The position numbers were made by a program, and so were the translations under genes. 64,000 nt of DNA from Pseudomonas entomophila L48 (GTDB taxonomy: Bacteria; Pseudomonadota; Gammaproteobacteria; Pseudomonadales; Pseudomonadaceae): the NCBI RefSeq assembly GCF_000026105.1, contig NC_008027.1, positions 740,501-804,500 of the forward strand, read 5' to 3'. The notes under the pieces were generated by a model, which worked only from the letters and a program-made list of their open reading frames with translations, did not search any database and had not been told where the DNA came from. Position 1 is the stretch's first letter. The number at the start of each line of letters is the position of its first letter. Positions 1-8,292 of the stretch are shown piece after piece.

Positions 1-396
1 GGCGAGGGTGGTCTTGTAGCCCTGGCGCATCTTCTCCAGCGAAACCCGGTATTCGCTGATGCTCTGGCCCTGCTCGCGCAGCAGCTTGAGGTTCTCGGGG
101 CTCTTGAAGGTGTTGACCAGGTGCTGCTGCTGGTTGCCAAAGGCATCGAGCTTGGCCTGGACGTTGGCGGCCGAGGCGTCGTCGCCGTTGGTCAGCATCC
201 ATTGCAGGCGTGCAACGCGCAGGTTGGTCAGGTCACTGTTGAGCTGGGTGATGTCGCTCATCCAGTTGCTGCGGTCGATCAGGCTGCCCAGGCTGTTCCA
301 GCCGGTCAGGGCCAGCAGGCCGGTCAGTACGAGGACCAGGCCGAAGCCCAGGCCGAGTTTAAGGTTGACGCTGATGTTGGCGAACCAGCTGTTCAT
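1..396 (-). CDS. Methyl-accepting chemotaxis protein, N-terminal part (HBM-type sensor)
   Basis: The gene runs off the left edge, so only the first 132 residues are visible. It starts MNSWFANISVNLKLGLG and continues into one hydrophobic membrane segment (about residues 12-32). A helical, charged periplasmic stretch follows, with WMSDITQLNSDL and LQWMLTNGDD motifs typical of the start of helical-bimodular (HBM) ligand domains such as McpS of P. putida. The HAMP and signalling domains lie outside the window. Family knowledge suggests an inner-membrane receptor sensing small organic acids, but the ligand cannot be assigned from this fragment. Confidence 0.8.
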   Translation of the reverse strand, partial: MNSWFANISVNLKLGLGFGLVLVLTGLLALTGWNSLGSLIDRSNWMSDITQLNSDLTNLRVARLQWMLTNGDDASAANVQAKLDAFGNQQQHLVNTFKSPENLKLLREQGQSISEYRVSLEKMRQGYKTTLA

Positions 397-678
397 GCAC
401 GCTCTCCCAGAAAATGATTTCGCTCACTTGATCTCAATCGCTGGGCGTTGTTCTTGTGGGGAGCCCTGCTGATTCGTGCAGGGGTTATCGGCAAGGCGGG
501 GCGAAGCTGAAACGCTTTTTCAGGCTATTTGTAACTGGTTGAAAACGTTTGCTTTTTGCACGTCGCAAGGGGCCGCCTTGGCGCCGATTCGCGGGCAAGT
601 CAGCACCGGCAGGGCCTTTGGATGGCCGTGGCGCTGGGGTAAACTTGCCGCCTTCGCTGAACCCCTGACGGTATTGCC

Positions 679-2010
679 ATGAATTTCGCCAAACTCGGCC
701 TGATCGAACCGCTGGTGCGCACCCTGCAAGCACTGGACTACACCACCCCGACCCCGGTCCAGGCCCAGGCCATTCCCGCCGTGCTCGCCGGCCGCGACCT
801 GATGGCCGCGGCCCAGACCGGCACCGGCAAGACTGCGGGCTTCGCCCTGCCGGTGCTGCAGCGCCTGGCCCTGGAGGGCGAGAAGGTCGCCGCCAACTCA
901 GTGCGTGCGCTGGTGCTGGTGCCCACCCGGGAGCTGGCCGAGCAGGTTCACGCCAATGTACGCGAATACGCCGAGAACCTGCCGCTGTCCACCTACGCGG
1001 TATACGGCGGGGTCAGCATCAACCCGCAGATGATGCGCCTGCGCCGGGGCGTCGACCTGCTGGTGGCCACCCCGGGGCGCCTGCTCGACCTGTTCCGCCA
1101 GAACGCCATCAAGTTCGGCCAGGTGCAGACCCTGGTGCTCGACGAAGCCGACCGCATGCTCGACCTGGGCTTCGCCGAAGAGCTGCAGGCGGTGTACGCG
1201 GCGCTGCCGCGCAAGCGCCAGACGCTGCTGTTCTCTGCTACCTTCTCCGACCAGATCCGCATGCTCGCGGGCCTGGCGCTGAACGACCCGCTGAGCATCG
1301 AGGTCAGCCCGCGCAATGCCGCCGCCAGCACGGTCAAGCAGTGGCTGGTGCCGGTGGACAAGAAGCGCAAGGCCGACCTGTTCTGCCATCTGCTGCGCAA
1401 GCAGCGCTGGAAGCAGGTGCTGGTGTTCGCCAAGACCCGCAACGGTGTGGACCAACTGGTCGAGCGGCTGCTCGCCGAAGGCGTCAACGCCGACGGCATC
1501 CATGGTGATCGCCCCCAGGCGACCCGCCAGCGCGCGCTGGACAGCTTCAAGGCCCGCGAGGTCCAGGTGCTGGTGGCCACCGACGTCGCCGCCCGTGGCC
1601 TGGACATCGACGACCTGCCGCTGGTGGTCAACCTCGACCTGCCGATCGTTGCCGAGGACTATGTGCACCGCATCGGCCGCACCGGGCGCGCGGGCAACAA
1701 GGGCGAGGCGATTTCGCTGGTGTGCGCTGATGAAGTGCAGCTGCTGGCGTCGATCGAGACGCTGATCCGCCAGGTGTTGCCGCGCCACGAAGAGCCGGAC
1801 TTCATCCCCGATCACCGGGTGCCGGTGACCGATGCCAGTGGCCAGGTGCTGAAGAAGCCGAAAAAGCCCAAGAAGCCGAAGGAGAACAGCGCCAAGCGTG
1901 GCTTGGGCCGCTGGATGGACAGCGCCGAGTCGGGCGCCTCGGCGCCAGCGGTCAAGGCGGTGCGCAAGGTGCCAAGCTTCGGCGGCAAGCCGCGCAAGCC
2001 CAAGCCTTGA
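679..2010 (+). CDS. rhlE: DEAD-box ATP-dependent RNA helicase, RhlE-like
   Basis: A 443-residue helicase with the full superfamily-2 motif set: AQTGTGKT (Walker A, residues 45-52), PTRELAEQ, TPGRLLDL, DEAD (155-158), SAT (186-188), ATDVAARGLDID and HRIGRTGR (330-337). The C-terminal tail is short and lysine/proline-rich (KKPKKPKKPKE), a likely RNA-binding extension. DEAD-box proteins of this group unwind short RNA duplexes during ribosome assembly or RNA decay in the cytoplasm. The ATG at 679 directly precedes the conserved N-terminal Q-motif region; no strong Shine-Dalgarno is visible. It could equally be named after another DEAD paralogue, so the symbol is tentative. Confidence 0.9.
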   Translation: MNFAKLGLIEPLVRTLQALDYTTPTPVQAQAIPAVLAGRDLMAAAQTGTGKTAGFALPVLQRLALEGEKVAANSVRALVLVPTRELAEQVHANVREYAENLPLSTYAVYGGVSINPQMMRLRRGVDLLVATPGRLLDLFRQNAIKFGQVQTLVLDEADRMLDLGFAEELQAVYAALPRKRQTLLFSATFSDQIRMLAGLALNDPLSIEVSPRNAAASTVKQWLVPVDKKRKADLFCHLLRKQRWKQVLVFAKTRNGVDQLVERLLAEGVNADGIHGDRPQATRQRALDSFKAREVQVLVATDVAARGLDIDDLPLVVNLDLPIVAEDYVHRIGRTGRAGNKGEAISLVCADEVQLLASIETLIRQVLPRHEEPDFIPDHRVPVTDASGQVLKKPKKPKKPKENSAKRGLGRWMDSAESGASAPAVKAVRKVPSFGGKPRKPKP

Positions 2011-2016
2011 GATCGG

Positions 2017-2072
2017 TTCGCCGGCAAGCCGGCTCCTACAGGGTTACCCGTAGGAGCCGGCTTGCCGGCGAA
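2017..2072. repeat. REP inverted pair (GCCGGCAAGCCGGCTCC type)
   Basis: Two inverted copies of a Pseudomonas-type REP element. The left arm reads TTCGCCGGCAAGCCGGCTCC and the right arm is its reverse complement, separated by a short spacer. It lies between the convergent helicase and flavoprotein genes, where it may also act as a transcription barrier. Confidence 0.9.
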
Positions 2073-2079
2073 CAGCTCT

Positions 2080-3321
2080 TCAGGCCTGACGCGCCAGCCA
2101 ATCCGCCGCAGCCCGCCCAGCCCGCAATCCACTGGCAAAACAGGCCGTCAGCAGGTACCCCCCGGTCGGCGCCTCCCAATCCAGCATTTCCCCCGCGCAA
2201 AACACACCGGGCAGCTTCGCCACCATCAAGCCCTCATCCAACCCTTCGAAACGCACCCCACCGGCACTGCTGATCGCCTCGTCCAGCGGCCGCGTTCGCA
2301 CCAGGGTAATCGGCAGCGCCTTGATCGCCGCCGCCAACCGCTCGGGGTCGGCGAAGGTCGCCTGGTCCGTCAGCTCGCGCAGCAACGCCGCCTTCACGCC
2401 ATCGATCCCCAACTGACCGTGCAGGTGCTTGGCCATCGACCGCGAGCCACGAGGCTTGGCCAGGGCCTGGGCGATCTTGTCCACAGGCCGGTCCGGCAGC
2501 AGGTCGAGCAGCAGCGTGCCATGCCCGTCACGGTTGATGGCCTCACGCACCACGGCCGACCAGGCGTACACCAGGCTGCCTTCCACACCTTGCGCAGTGA
2601 GGATGAACTCGCCCTTGCGCGGCGCCATGCCGGGCACGCTAAGGGCGATGTTCTTCAGCGGCGCACCAGCGAACTTGTCCTTGAGCAACGCACTCCAGCC
2701 TTCGACCTCGAAGCCGCAGTTGCTCGCCTGCAAGGGGGAGATATCCACACCCCGTTCAGCCAATAGTTTCGTCCAAGCGCCGTCGGAGCCCAGTCGCGCC
2801 CAGCTGCCGCCCCCCAAGGCGAGTATCACCGCGTCGGCTTGCTGTGCCAGTTCGCCCTGTGGATAAGCGATCCGCAGGCTGCCATCGGCGTTCCACCCGA
2901 GCCAGCGGTGGCGGGTGTGGATAACCACCCCGGCATCGCGCAGGCGCTTGAGCCAGGCGCGCAGCAGGGGCGCGGCCTTCATGTCGCGGGGGAACACCCG
3001 GCCCGAGGTACCGACGAAGGTTTCGATGCCCAGGCCATGAATCCACTGGCGCAGGGCGTCGGCGTCGAAGTCGCGCAGCAGGGCGTCGATCGCGTCGCGG
3101 CGCTCGGCATAGCGGCCGACGAAAGCCGGGTAGGGCTCGGAATGGGTGATGTTCATGCCGCCCACGCCCGCCAGCAGGAACTTGCGCCCCACCGACGGCA
3201 TGGCGTCGAACACCTGCACCGCCACACCGCGCTGGGCCAGCGCCTCGGCGGCCATCAGGCCGGCGGGGCCGCCACCGATCACGGCGACTGAGGGTGGGGA
3301 GGTGGGGCGGGCATCATTCAT
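2080..3321 (-). CDS. NAD(P)/FAD-dependent oxidoreductase of the HI0933/YhiN type
   Basis: A 413-residue flavoprotein beginning with a Rossmann dinucleotide-binding motif, VAVIGGGPAGLMAAEAL, close to the N terminus. GRKFLLAGVGGMNITHS and a C-terminal GGYLLTACFASGLRAGR are characteristic of the HI0933-like (TIGR03862-type) aminoacetone-oxidase-related family. The start chosen is the ATG giving MNDARPTSPPSVAVIG; an upstream ATG 33 bases earlier would add an unconserved leader. The physiological substrate of this family is not established. It is a single gene convergent with the helicase. Confidence 0.85.
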   Translation of the reverse strand: MNDARPTSPPSVAVIGGGPAGLMAAEALAQRGVAVQVFDAMPSVGRKFLLAGVGGMNITHSEPYPAFVGRYAERRDAIDALLRDFDADALRQWIHGLGIETFVGTSGRVFPRDMKAAPLLRAWLKRLRDAGVVIHTRHRWLGWNADGSLRIAYPQGELAQQADAVILALGGGSWARLGSDGAWTKLLAERGVDISPLQASNCGFEVEGWSALLKDKFAGAPLKNIALSVPGMAPRKGEFILTAQGVEGSLVYAWSAVVREAINRDGHGTLLLDLLPDRPVDKIAQALAKPRGSRSMAKHLHGQLGIDGVKAALLRELTDQATFADPERLAAAIKALPITLVRTRPLDEAISSAGGVRFEGLDEGLMVAKLPGVFCAGEMLDWEAPTGGYLLTACFASGLRAGRAAADWLARQA

Positions 3322-3470
3322 GGCAGGCGACAGGCTGTGGAAAAGAGCGCGCATTCTACCCCAGCAGGCTCCGCCGAAACACTGCTCAAAAAACGATCAA
3401 CTTCTTGCAGGTCAGACGTTTAAAGGGCTGGACGGGCTTTCCCGCAGGTTATCCACAGGCGGTTCCACAG

Positions 3471-4385
3471 TCATTGTGAACAACCGATGATCCGTGCCGC
3501 GCTGTGATGGAGGATGCCGTGGCGCCGGGCCAGGGCCACGCGGTCCTTGCTGTAGCCGCCACCGATCACCCCGACCACCGGGATATCACGGCCCAGGCAC
3601 TGGCGCAGCACCAGTTCGTCGCGGGCAGCCAGGCCTTCGTCGGTCAGGTGCAGGTAGCCCAGGGCATCGTCCTTGTGCACATCGACGCCGGCGTCGTACA
3701 GCACCAGGTCCGGTTGGTACAGCGGCAGCAGGTAGTTCAGCGCATCGTCCACCACCTTGAGGTAGGCACCGTCGTGCATGCCCCGTGGCAGGGGAATGTC
3801 CCAGTCGCTCTGGGCCTTGCGCGCAGGGAAATTCTGCTCGCAGTGCAACGACACGGTGATCGCCTCGGGGGTGTCCTGGAGGATGCGCGCGGTGCCGTCG
3901 CCCTGGTGCACATCGCAGTCGAAGATCAGCACCCGGTGCACGCGGCCGGCCTCCAGCAGGTAGCGGCTGATCACCGCCAGGTCGTTGAAGATGCAGAAGC
4001 CGGCCGGGTGATCGTAGTGGGCATGGTGGGTGCCGCCGGCCAGGTGGCAGGCGACGCCGTGTTGCAGCGCCAACTCGGCGGTGAGCAGCGAGCCGCCGAC
4101 CGCGCGCACGGTGCGCCGGGCCAGGGCCTCGCTCCAGGGCAGGCCAAGCCGGCGTTGGTCTTCCCGCGACAATTCGCCGTTCATGTAGCGCTCGATGTAG
4201 TCGCGGTCGTGGGCCAGGGCGAGGATATCGTTGGGGCAGATCTCGGGGCGCAGCAGGGCCTGGTCGGTGGTCAGCCCGCTGTCGACCAAGTGGTCGCGCA
4301 ACAGGCGGAACTTGTCCATCGGGAAGCGGTGGTCCGGCGGGAACTCGGGGCTGTAGTCGTCGTGGTAGATCAGTGGCAGCGGCAT
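3471..4385 (-). CDS. Histone deacetylase family protein (acetoin-utilization/AcuC-like amidohydrolase)
   Basis: A 304-residue zinc hydrolase of the arginase/deacetylase fold. It keeps GGTHHAHYDHPAGFCIFND (catalytic HH pair), DCDVHQGDGT (zinc-binding Asp and His) and YDAGVDVHKDDALG (second zinc Asp). The start MPLPLIYHDDYSPEFP matches the usual N terminus of the family; the frame is open further upstream but that leader looks non-coding and would overlap the next gene. Bacterial members deacetylate acetyl-lysine or acetylated small amines; the substrate here is unknown. It is divergent from the EamA gene, with about 94 bases between them. Confidence 0.88.
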   Translation of the reverse strand: MPLPLIYHDDYSPEFPPDHRFPMDKFRLLRDHLVDSGLTTDQALLRPEICPNDILALAHDRDYIERYMNGELSREDQRRLGLPWSEALARRTVRAVGGSLLTAELALQHGVACHLAGGTHHAHYDHPAGFCIFNDLAVISRYLLEAGRVHRVLIFDCDVHQGDGTARILQDTPEAITVSLHCEQNFPARKAQSDWDIPLPRGMHDGAYLKVVDDALNYLLPLYQPDLVLYDAGVDVHKDDALGYLHLTDEGLAARDELVLRQCLGRDIPVVGVIGGGYSKDRVALARRHGILHHSAARIIGCSQ

Positions 4386-4479
4386 GGGGGTGTCGTGGTC
4401 GGGGCCAGTGCTGATCTTGCCAGCAGTGGCGGGCGGGGCGCTATCCTGATGCGCATCGCAATCGACCTTGGGGAAGGGC

Positions 4480-4917
4480 ATGGGTAACGGGCTGCTGTCG
4501 TCCTGGACATTCTGGGCCATCCTCTCGGCGCTGTTCGCGGCGCTGACGGCGATCTTCGCCAAGGTCGGGGTGGCCGGCATCAATTCCGACTTCGCCACCT
4601 TGCTGCGCACGGTGGTGGTGCTGGTGAGCCTGGCGCTGATCCTCTACGCCACCGGGCAGTACCAGGCGCTGGGTTCGATCTCGCCGCGCAGCTACCTGTT
4701 CCTGGTGCTCTCGGGCCTGGCCACCGGGGCGTCGTGGATCTGCTACTTCCGCGCCTTGCAGTTGGGCCAGGCCTCGCAGGTGGCGCCTGTGGACAAGTTG
4801 AGCGTGGTCCTGGTGGCGGTACTGGGCGTGACCTTGCTGGGCGAGCGACTCGACCTGCGCCAATGGGCCGGCATCAGCCTGATCACCCTCGGCGTGGTGA
4901 TGCTGGCCTGGCGCTAG
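4480..4917 (+). CDS. EamA/DMT-family small transporter (single EamA domain)
   Basis: A 145-residue very hydrophobic protein with about five membrane segments and the EamA signature LSGLATGASWICYFRALQLG followed by VAPVDKLSVVLVAVLGVTLLGERL. It is half the usual length of drug/metabolite transporters, which carry two EamA repeats, so it probably works as a dimer, as other single-domain members do. I take the ATG at 4480; an in-frame TTG four codons upstream is possible. The substrate is unknown. Confidence 0.85.
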   Translation: MGNGLLSSWTFWAILSALFAALTAIFAKVGVAGINSDFATLLRTVVVLVSLALILYATGQYQALGSISPRSYLFLVLSGLATGASWICYFRALQLGQASQVAPVDKLSVVLVAVLGVTLLGERLDLRQWAGISLITLGVVMLAWR

Positions 4918-4923
4918 CCGTTG

Positions 4924-5610
4924 TTACTGGCCTGTGCTGGCCAGCACCCGCTGCCAGTCGGGCTCGTTCATGCGCCCGAGGATCCGCGCCCTGCCTTCGG
5001 CATTGACCGAGACGAACAGGGCGCTGGCATAGCCGCTCTCGCGCTCGCCACCGGGCACGTTCTGCTGGCGCTGGAAATGGTCGATGCAGCCGTTGTGGGT
5101 GACCAGCACCAGGTTGTGTCCGGTCCGCTTGCGCGCCAGGGCTTCGCTGGCGAACTTGGCGTCGCAGCTTTCCAGCCAGTCGGCGCTGCTCACCGCCTGG
5201 CCGAGAATGAAGTGCGCGGTCTGGCGGGTGCGCAGCTTGGGGCTGGTCAGCAGGTCGGCATTGGCCAGCCCGAGTTGTTCCAGGCCCTGGCCGACGCGCC
5301 GCGCCGCCTGGCTGCCTTTCACGGTGATACCGGTGGAGTCGTCCAGGCAGGGGCCCGGGGCGCTGTCGCAGCGCTCGGCGTGGCGGATCATCACGATCAC
5401 CGCACCGTCTTTCCAGTCCTGCAGCAGGCCGCTGTCGCTCAGTTGCTGTTCGTTGCCAAGGTCCACGATGTGCGTCCTCGTCGCCAGCCAAGTGGTTACC
5501 CCGGCCAGGGCCATGATCAGGCCAAGGGCGGCGCCCAGCACCTTGCGCGATCGGCGGCGTGCGAGATGGGGCGGGTTGGCCGGGTTGTCCAGGGTGTTGC
5601 TGAAAAGCAT
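4924..5610 (-). CDS. Membrane-anchored histidine phosphatase (phosphoglycerate-mutase fold)
   Basis: A 228-residue protein with an N-terminal basic stretch and a single membrane segment (VLGAALGLIMALAGVTTWLA), then a histidine-phosphatase domain opening with VIVMIRHAERC, the RHG-like catalytic motif. A second catalytic histidine is in VLVTHNGCIDHFQ. The ATG at 5610 has a GGAG six bases upstream; an ATG at 5664 is in frame but lacks a ribosome site. The layout resembles Ais/PmrG-like periplasmic phosphatases acting on lipopolysaccharide phosphate, but the substrate is an inference. Confidence 0.82.
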   Translation of the reverse strand: MLFSNTLDNPANPPHLARRRSRKVLGAALGLIMALAGVTTWLATRTHIVDLGNEQQLSDSGLLQDWKDGAVIVMIRHAERCDSAPGPCLDDSTGITVKGSQAARRVGQGLEQLGLANADLLTSPKLRTRQTAHFILGQAVSSADWLESCDAKFASEALARKRTGHNLVLVTHNGCIDHFQRQQNVPGGERESGYASALFVSVNAEGRARILGRMNEPDWQRVLASTGQ

Positions 5611-5793
5611 GCGTCGCTCCATGGGCAGTGCGGCGTCGGTTGTGGCCGCTGTGGTTGCCGGCATTCTGCGAAGCGCGCCGTTGGAGGGCGGTGAAGCGGA
5701 TGTGAAAAAAACATCCGCTGGCCGGCGCCTGGGTGAACGTGCGCCGACGGCCTACGCTGTACACTGCCAAGCCGCGATTTCGGAGCTGCCCTG

Positions 5794-6363
5794 ATGACCC
5801 CCATCCTCGAACTGGAAAGCGCCCGGCTGGTGCTGCGCCAATGGCAGGACGACGATCTGCGCGAGTTCGCCGCCCTGTGCGCCGACCCCCAGGTGATGCG
5901 CTATTTCCCCGCGCCCATGACGCGCGTGGAGGCGGCCGCGCTGATCGGCCGGATCCGCGGCCACTTCAACGAATACGGTTTCGGCCTGTGGGCCCTGGAG
6001 CGCAAGGACAGTGGTGCCTTCATCGGCATGACCGGGCTGCTCAACGTCAATTTCGACGCGCCGTTCGGCCCGGCGGTGGAGATCGGCTGGCGCCTGGCGC
6101 GGCGCCACTGGGGCCTGGGCTTCGCCAGCGAGGCGGCGTGGACCTGCCTGCGCTGCGCGTTCGCCCAACTGCACCTGGACGAAGTGGTGTCGTTCACCAC
6201 CGAAGGCAACCTGCCGTCGCAGAAAGTCATGCAGGCCATCGGCATGCGCCACGACCCGGCCGGCGCGTTCGAGCACCCGCGCCTGCCCGCCGGCCACCCC
6301 CTGCGCCCCCACGTGTTGTACCGCATCGACCGCGCGCAGTGGCAGGAGAACCTGCGCGGCTGA
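5794..6363 (+). CDS. GNAT N-acetyltransferase, RimJ/RimL type
   Basis: A 189-residue acetyltransferase. The N terminus LESARLVLRQWQDDDLREF is typical of the RimJ/RimL (Acetyltransf_3) branch. The acetyl-CoA region is EIGWRLARRHWGLGFASEA, and the family's C-terminal V-x-x-IGM element is present (KVMQAIGMRHDP). The likely reaction is acetyl transfer from acetyl-CoA to an amino group of a protein N terminus or small molecule; the target is not identifiable. It is followed by REP DNA. Confidence 0.85.
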   Translation: MTPILELESARLVLRQWQDDDLREFAALCADPQVMRYFPAPMTRVEAAALIGRIRGHFNEYGFGLWALERKDSGAFIGMTGLLNVNFDAPFGPAVEIGWRLARRHWGLGFASEAAWTCLRCAFAQLHLDEVVSFTTEGNLPSQKVMQAIGMRHDPAGAFEHPRLPAGHPLRPHVLYRIDRAQWQENLRG

Positions 6364-6670
6364 ATACGCCAGCATCAACGAGGCGAATGACAAACGCTGT
6401 ATCATTTGCCGCTATGACAGCCATCATTTTCAAACTCTTTGGGGTTTGTGCTTGATTCGAACTTGCCGGGGCTGCTTTGCAGCCCTTTCGCGACGCAAGG
6501 CCGCTCCCACAGGCGTATGCGATTCCTTGTGGGAGCGGCCTTGCGTCGCGAAAGGACCGCAAAGCGGTCCCGGCATTGCCAGCCTTCAAAGCCAAACTTG
6601 CGGCTGAGCACGAAGACCTTGAAAGCGGTGGCCATAACAGCGCCGTAATGCCTTGCCAGGAGAACCTTCC
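6364..6670. other. Intergenic region upstream of tesB
   Basis: No convincing gene is seen here. The region holds one perfect REP inverted repeat (listed separately) and then the leader of tesB, with a Shine-Dalgarno CAGGAG just before the tesB ATG. Confidence 0.6.
6484..6555. repeat. Perfect 28-bp REP inverted repeat (GTGGGAGCGGCC type)
   Basis: Two perfect 28-base inverted arms, cores CGACGCAAGGCCGCTCCCAC and its complement, separated by 16 bases. It belongs to the second REP family of this window, also present near 19858, 51725 and 59958. Confidence 0.92.
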
Positions 6671-7540
6671 ATGAGCCACGTACTGGACGACCTCGTCGAC
6701 CTGCTGAGCCTCGAATCGATCGAGGAAAACCTGTTCCGCGGACGTAGCCAGGACCTGGGCTTCCGTCAGCTCTATGGTGGCCAGGTACTCGGCCAGTCGC
6801 TGTCGGCGGCCAGCCAGACAGTCGAGGACGCCCGCCATGTGCACTCGCTGCACGGCTACTTCCTGCGCCCAGGTGATGCCAGCATGCCGGTGGTGTACTC
6901 GGTGGACCGTGTGCGCGACGGCGGCAGCTTCAGCACGCGGCGGGTGACGGCGATCCAGAAGGGCCAGCCGATCTTCACCTGCAGCGCTTCGTTCCAGTAC
7001 GACGAAGAGGGTTTCGAGCACCAGGCACAAATGCCCGATGTGGTCGGCCCGGAGAACCTGCCGTGCGAAGTGGAACTGGCCCGGGCCATGGCCGACCAGT
7101 TGCCCGAGCGCATCCGTGACAAAGTGCTGTGCGCCAAGCCCATCGAGATCCGCCCGGTCACCGAGCGCGACCCGTTCAACCCCAAGCCGGGTGACCCGGT
7201 CAAGTACGCCTGGTTCCGCGCCGACGGTTCGCTGCCGGACATCCCGGCGCTGCACAAGTACCTGCTGGCCTATGCCTCGGATTTCGGCCTGCTGACCACC
7301 GCGCTGCTGCCCCACGGCAAGTCGGTGTGGCAGAAGGACATGCAGATCGCCAGCCTCGACCACTCGCTGTGGTTCCACCGCGACCTGCGCGCCGACGACT
7401 GGCTGCTGTACGCCACCGACAGCCCCTGGGCCGGCAATGCCCGTGGCTTTACCCGCGGCAGCATCTTCAACCGCGCCGGGCAACTGGTGGCATCCTCGAC
7501 CCAGGAAGGCTTGATCCGCCATCGCAAGGACTGGGCATGA
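6671..7540 (+). CDS. tesB: Acyl-CoA thioesterase II
   Basis: A 289-residue double-hotdog thioesterase that hydrolyses acyl-CoA to free acid and CoA. Diagnostic stretches are ENLFRGRSQDLGFRQLYGGQ near the N terminus, HSLHGYFLRPGD, RVRDGGSFSTRRV, and the C-terminal SLDHSLWFHRDLRADDW, followed by SPWAGNARGFTRG. The length matches E. coli TesB (286). The ATG at 6671 follows a good CAGGAG site. Its stop overlaps the start of the following HAD hydrolase (ATGA), so the two are translationally coupled. Confidence 0.95.
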   Translation: MSHVLDDLVDLLSLESIEENLFRGRSQDLGFRQLYGGQVLGQSLSAASQTVEDARHVHSLHGYFLRPGDASMPVVYSVDRVRDGGSFSTRRVTAIQKGQPIFTCSASFQYDEEGFEHQAQMPDVVGPENLPCEVELARAMADQLPERIRDKVLCAKPIEIRPVTERDPFNPKPGDPVKYAWFRADGSLPDIPALHKYLLAYASDFGLLTTALLPHGKSVWQKDMQIASLDHSLWFHRDLRADDWLLYATDSPWAGNARGFTRGSIFNRAGQLVASSTQEGLIRHRKDWA

Positions 7541-8127
7541 GCCTGGGGCAGATCCGTCACTGGGTGTTCGACATGGATGGCACCCTGACCGTGGCCGTGC
7601 ACGACTTCGCGGCCATCCGCGAAGCCCTGGACATCCCGGCCGCGCACGACATCCTCACCCACCTGGCGGCGTTGCCGGCGGCGGAGGCCGCGGCCAAGCA
7701 CGCCTGGCTGCTGGAGCACGAGCGCGACCTGGCGATCGCCTCGAAGGCTGCGGACGGCGCGGTGGAACTGGTGCGTGAGTTGCACGCGCGCGGTTGCCGC
7801 CTGGCGATCCTCACCCGCAATGCCCGCGAGCTGGCCCATGTCACCCTTGAAGCCATCGGCCTGGATGACTGCTTCCCGGTGGAGCACATTCTTGGCCGTG
7901 ACGAGGCGGCGCCCAAGCCGAGCCCGGACGGGCTGCTGCGGATCGCCCGGGCCTGGGATGTCGCCCCTGCGCAAATGGTGATGGTCGGCGACTACCGCTT
8001 CGACCTCGATTGTGGGCGGGCGGCGGGCACCCGTACCGTGCTGGTAAACCTGCCGGACAACCCCTGGCCGGCGCTGGCCGATTGGCATGCGGCGGATTGT
8101 CGGGCGCTGAAAGCGTTGCTTTCTTGA
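7537..8127 (+). CDS. HAD-superfamily hydrolase (phosphatase-like)
   Basis: A 196-residue HAD protein. Motif I is WVFDMDGTLTVAVHDF (nucleophile Asp), motif II is LAILTRNAREL, the motif III lysine is in AAPKPSPDGLLRIA and motif IV is MVMVGDYRFDLDCGRAAG. The start codon overlaps the tesB stop codon, indicating an operon. Such proteins usually dephosphorylate small phosphometabolites such as phosphoglycolate; the substrate here is not known. Confidence 0.88.
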   Translation: MSLGQIRHWVFDMDGTLTVAVHDFAAIREALDIPAAHDILTHLAALPAAEAAAKHAWLLEHERDLAIASKAADGAVELVRELHARGCRLAILTRNARELAHVTLEAIGLDDCFPVEHILGRDEAAPKPSPDGLLRIARAWDVAPAQMVMVGDYRFDLDCGRAAGTRTVLVNLPDNPWPALADWHAADCRALKALLS

Positions 8128-8148
8128 CCCATTGACCTGATACCCCCC

Positions 8149-8233
8149 TGTAGGAGCGGCTTCAGCCGCGATCACCCGCGAAGCGGGTGCCCTGCACCGT
8201 GTTGGATTCATCGCGGCTAAAGCCGCTCCTACA
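8149..8233. repeat. REP inverted pair with internal hairpin (TAGGAGCGGCTTCAGCC type)
   Basis: Outer arms TGTAGGAGCGGCTTCAGCCG and a near-complement ending at 8233 enclose a second hairpin, CACCCGCGAAGCGGGTG. The same composite recurs near 9420, 36913 and 62643. Confidence 0.9.
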
Positions 8234-8292
8234 GGCGAACAGGCCCGCAAGGGCCTAAGCTGCACTGCACCTTTTTCCCGATGGAGACCCCC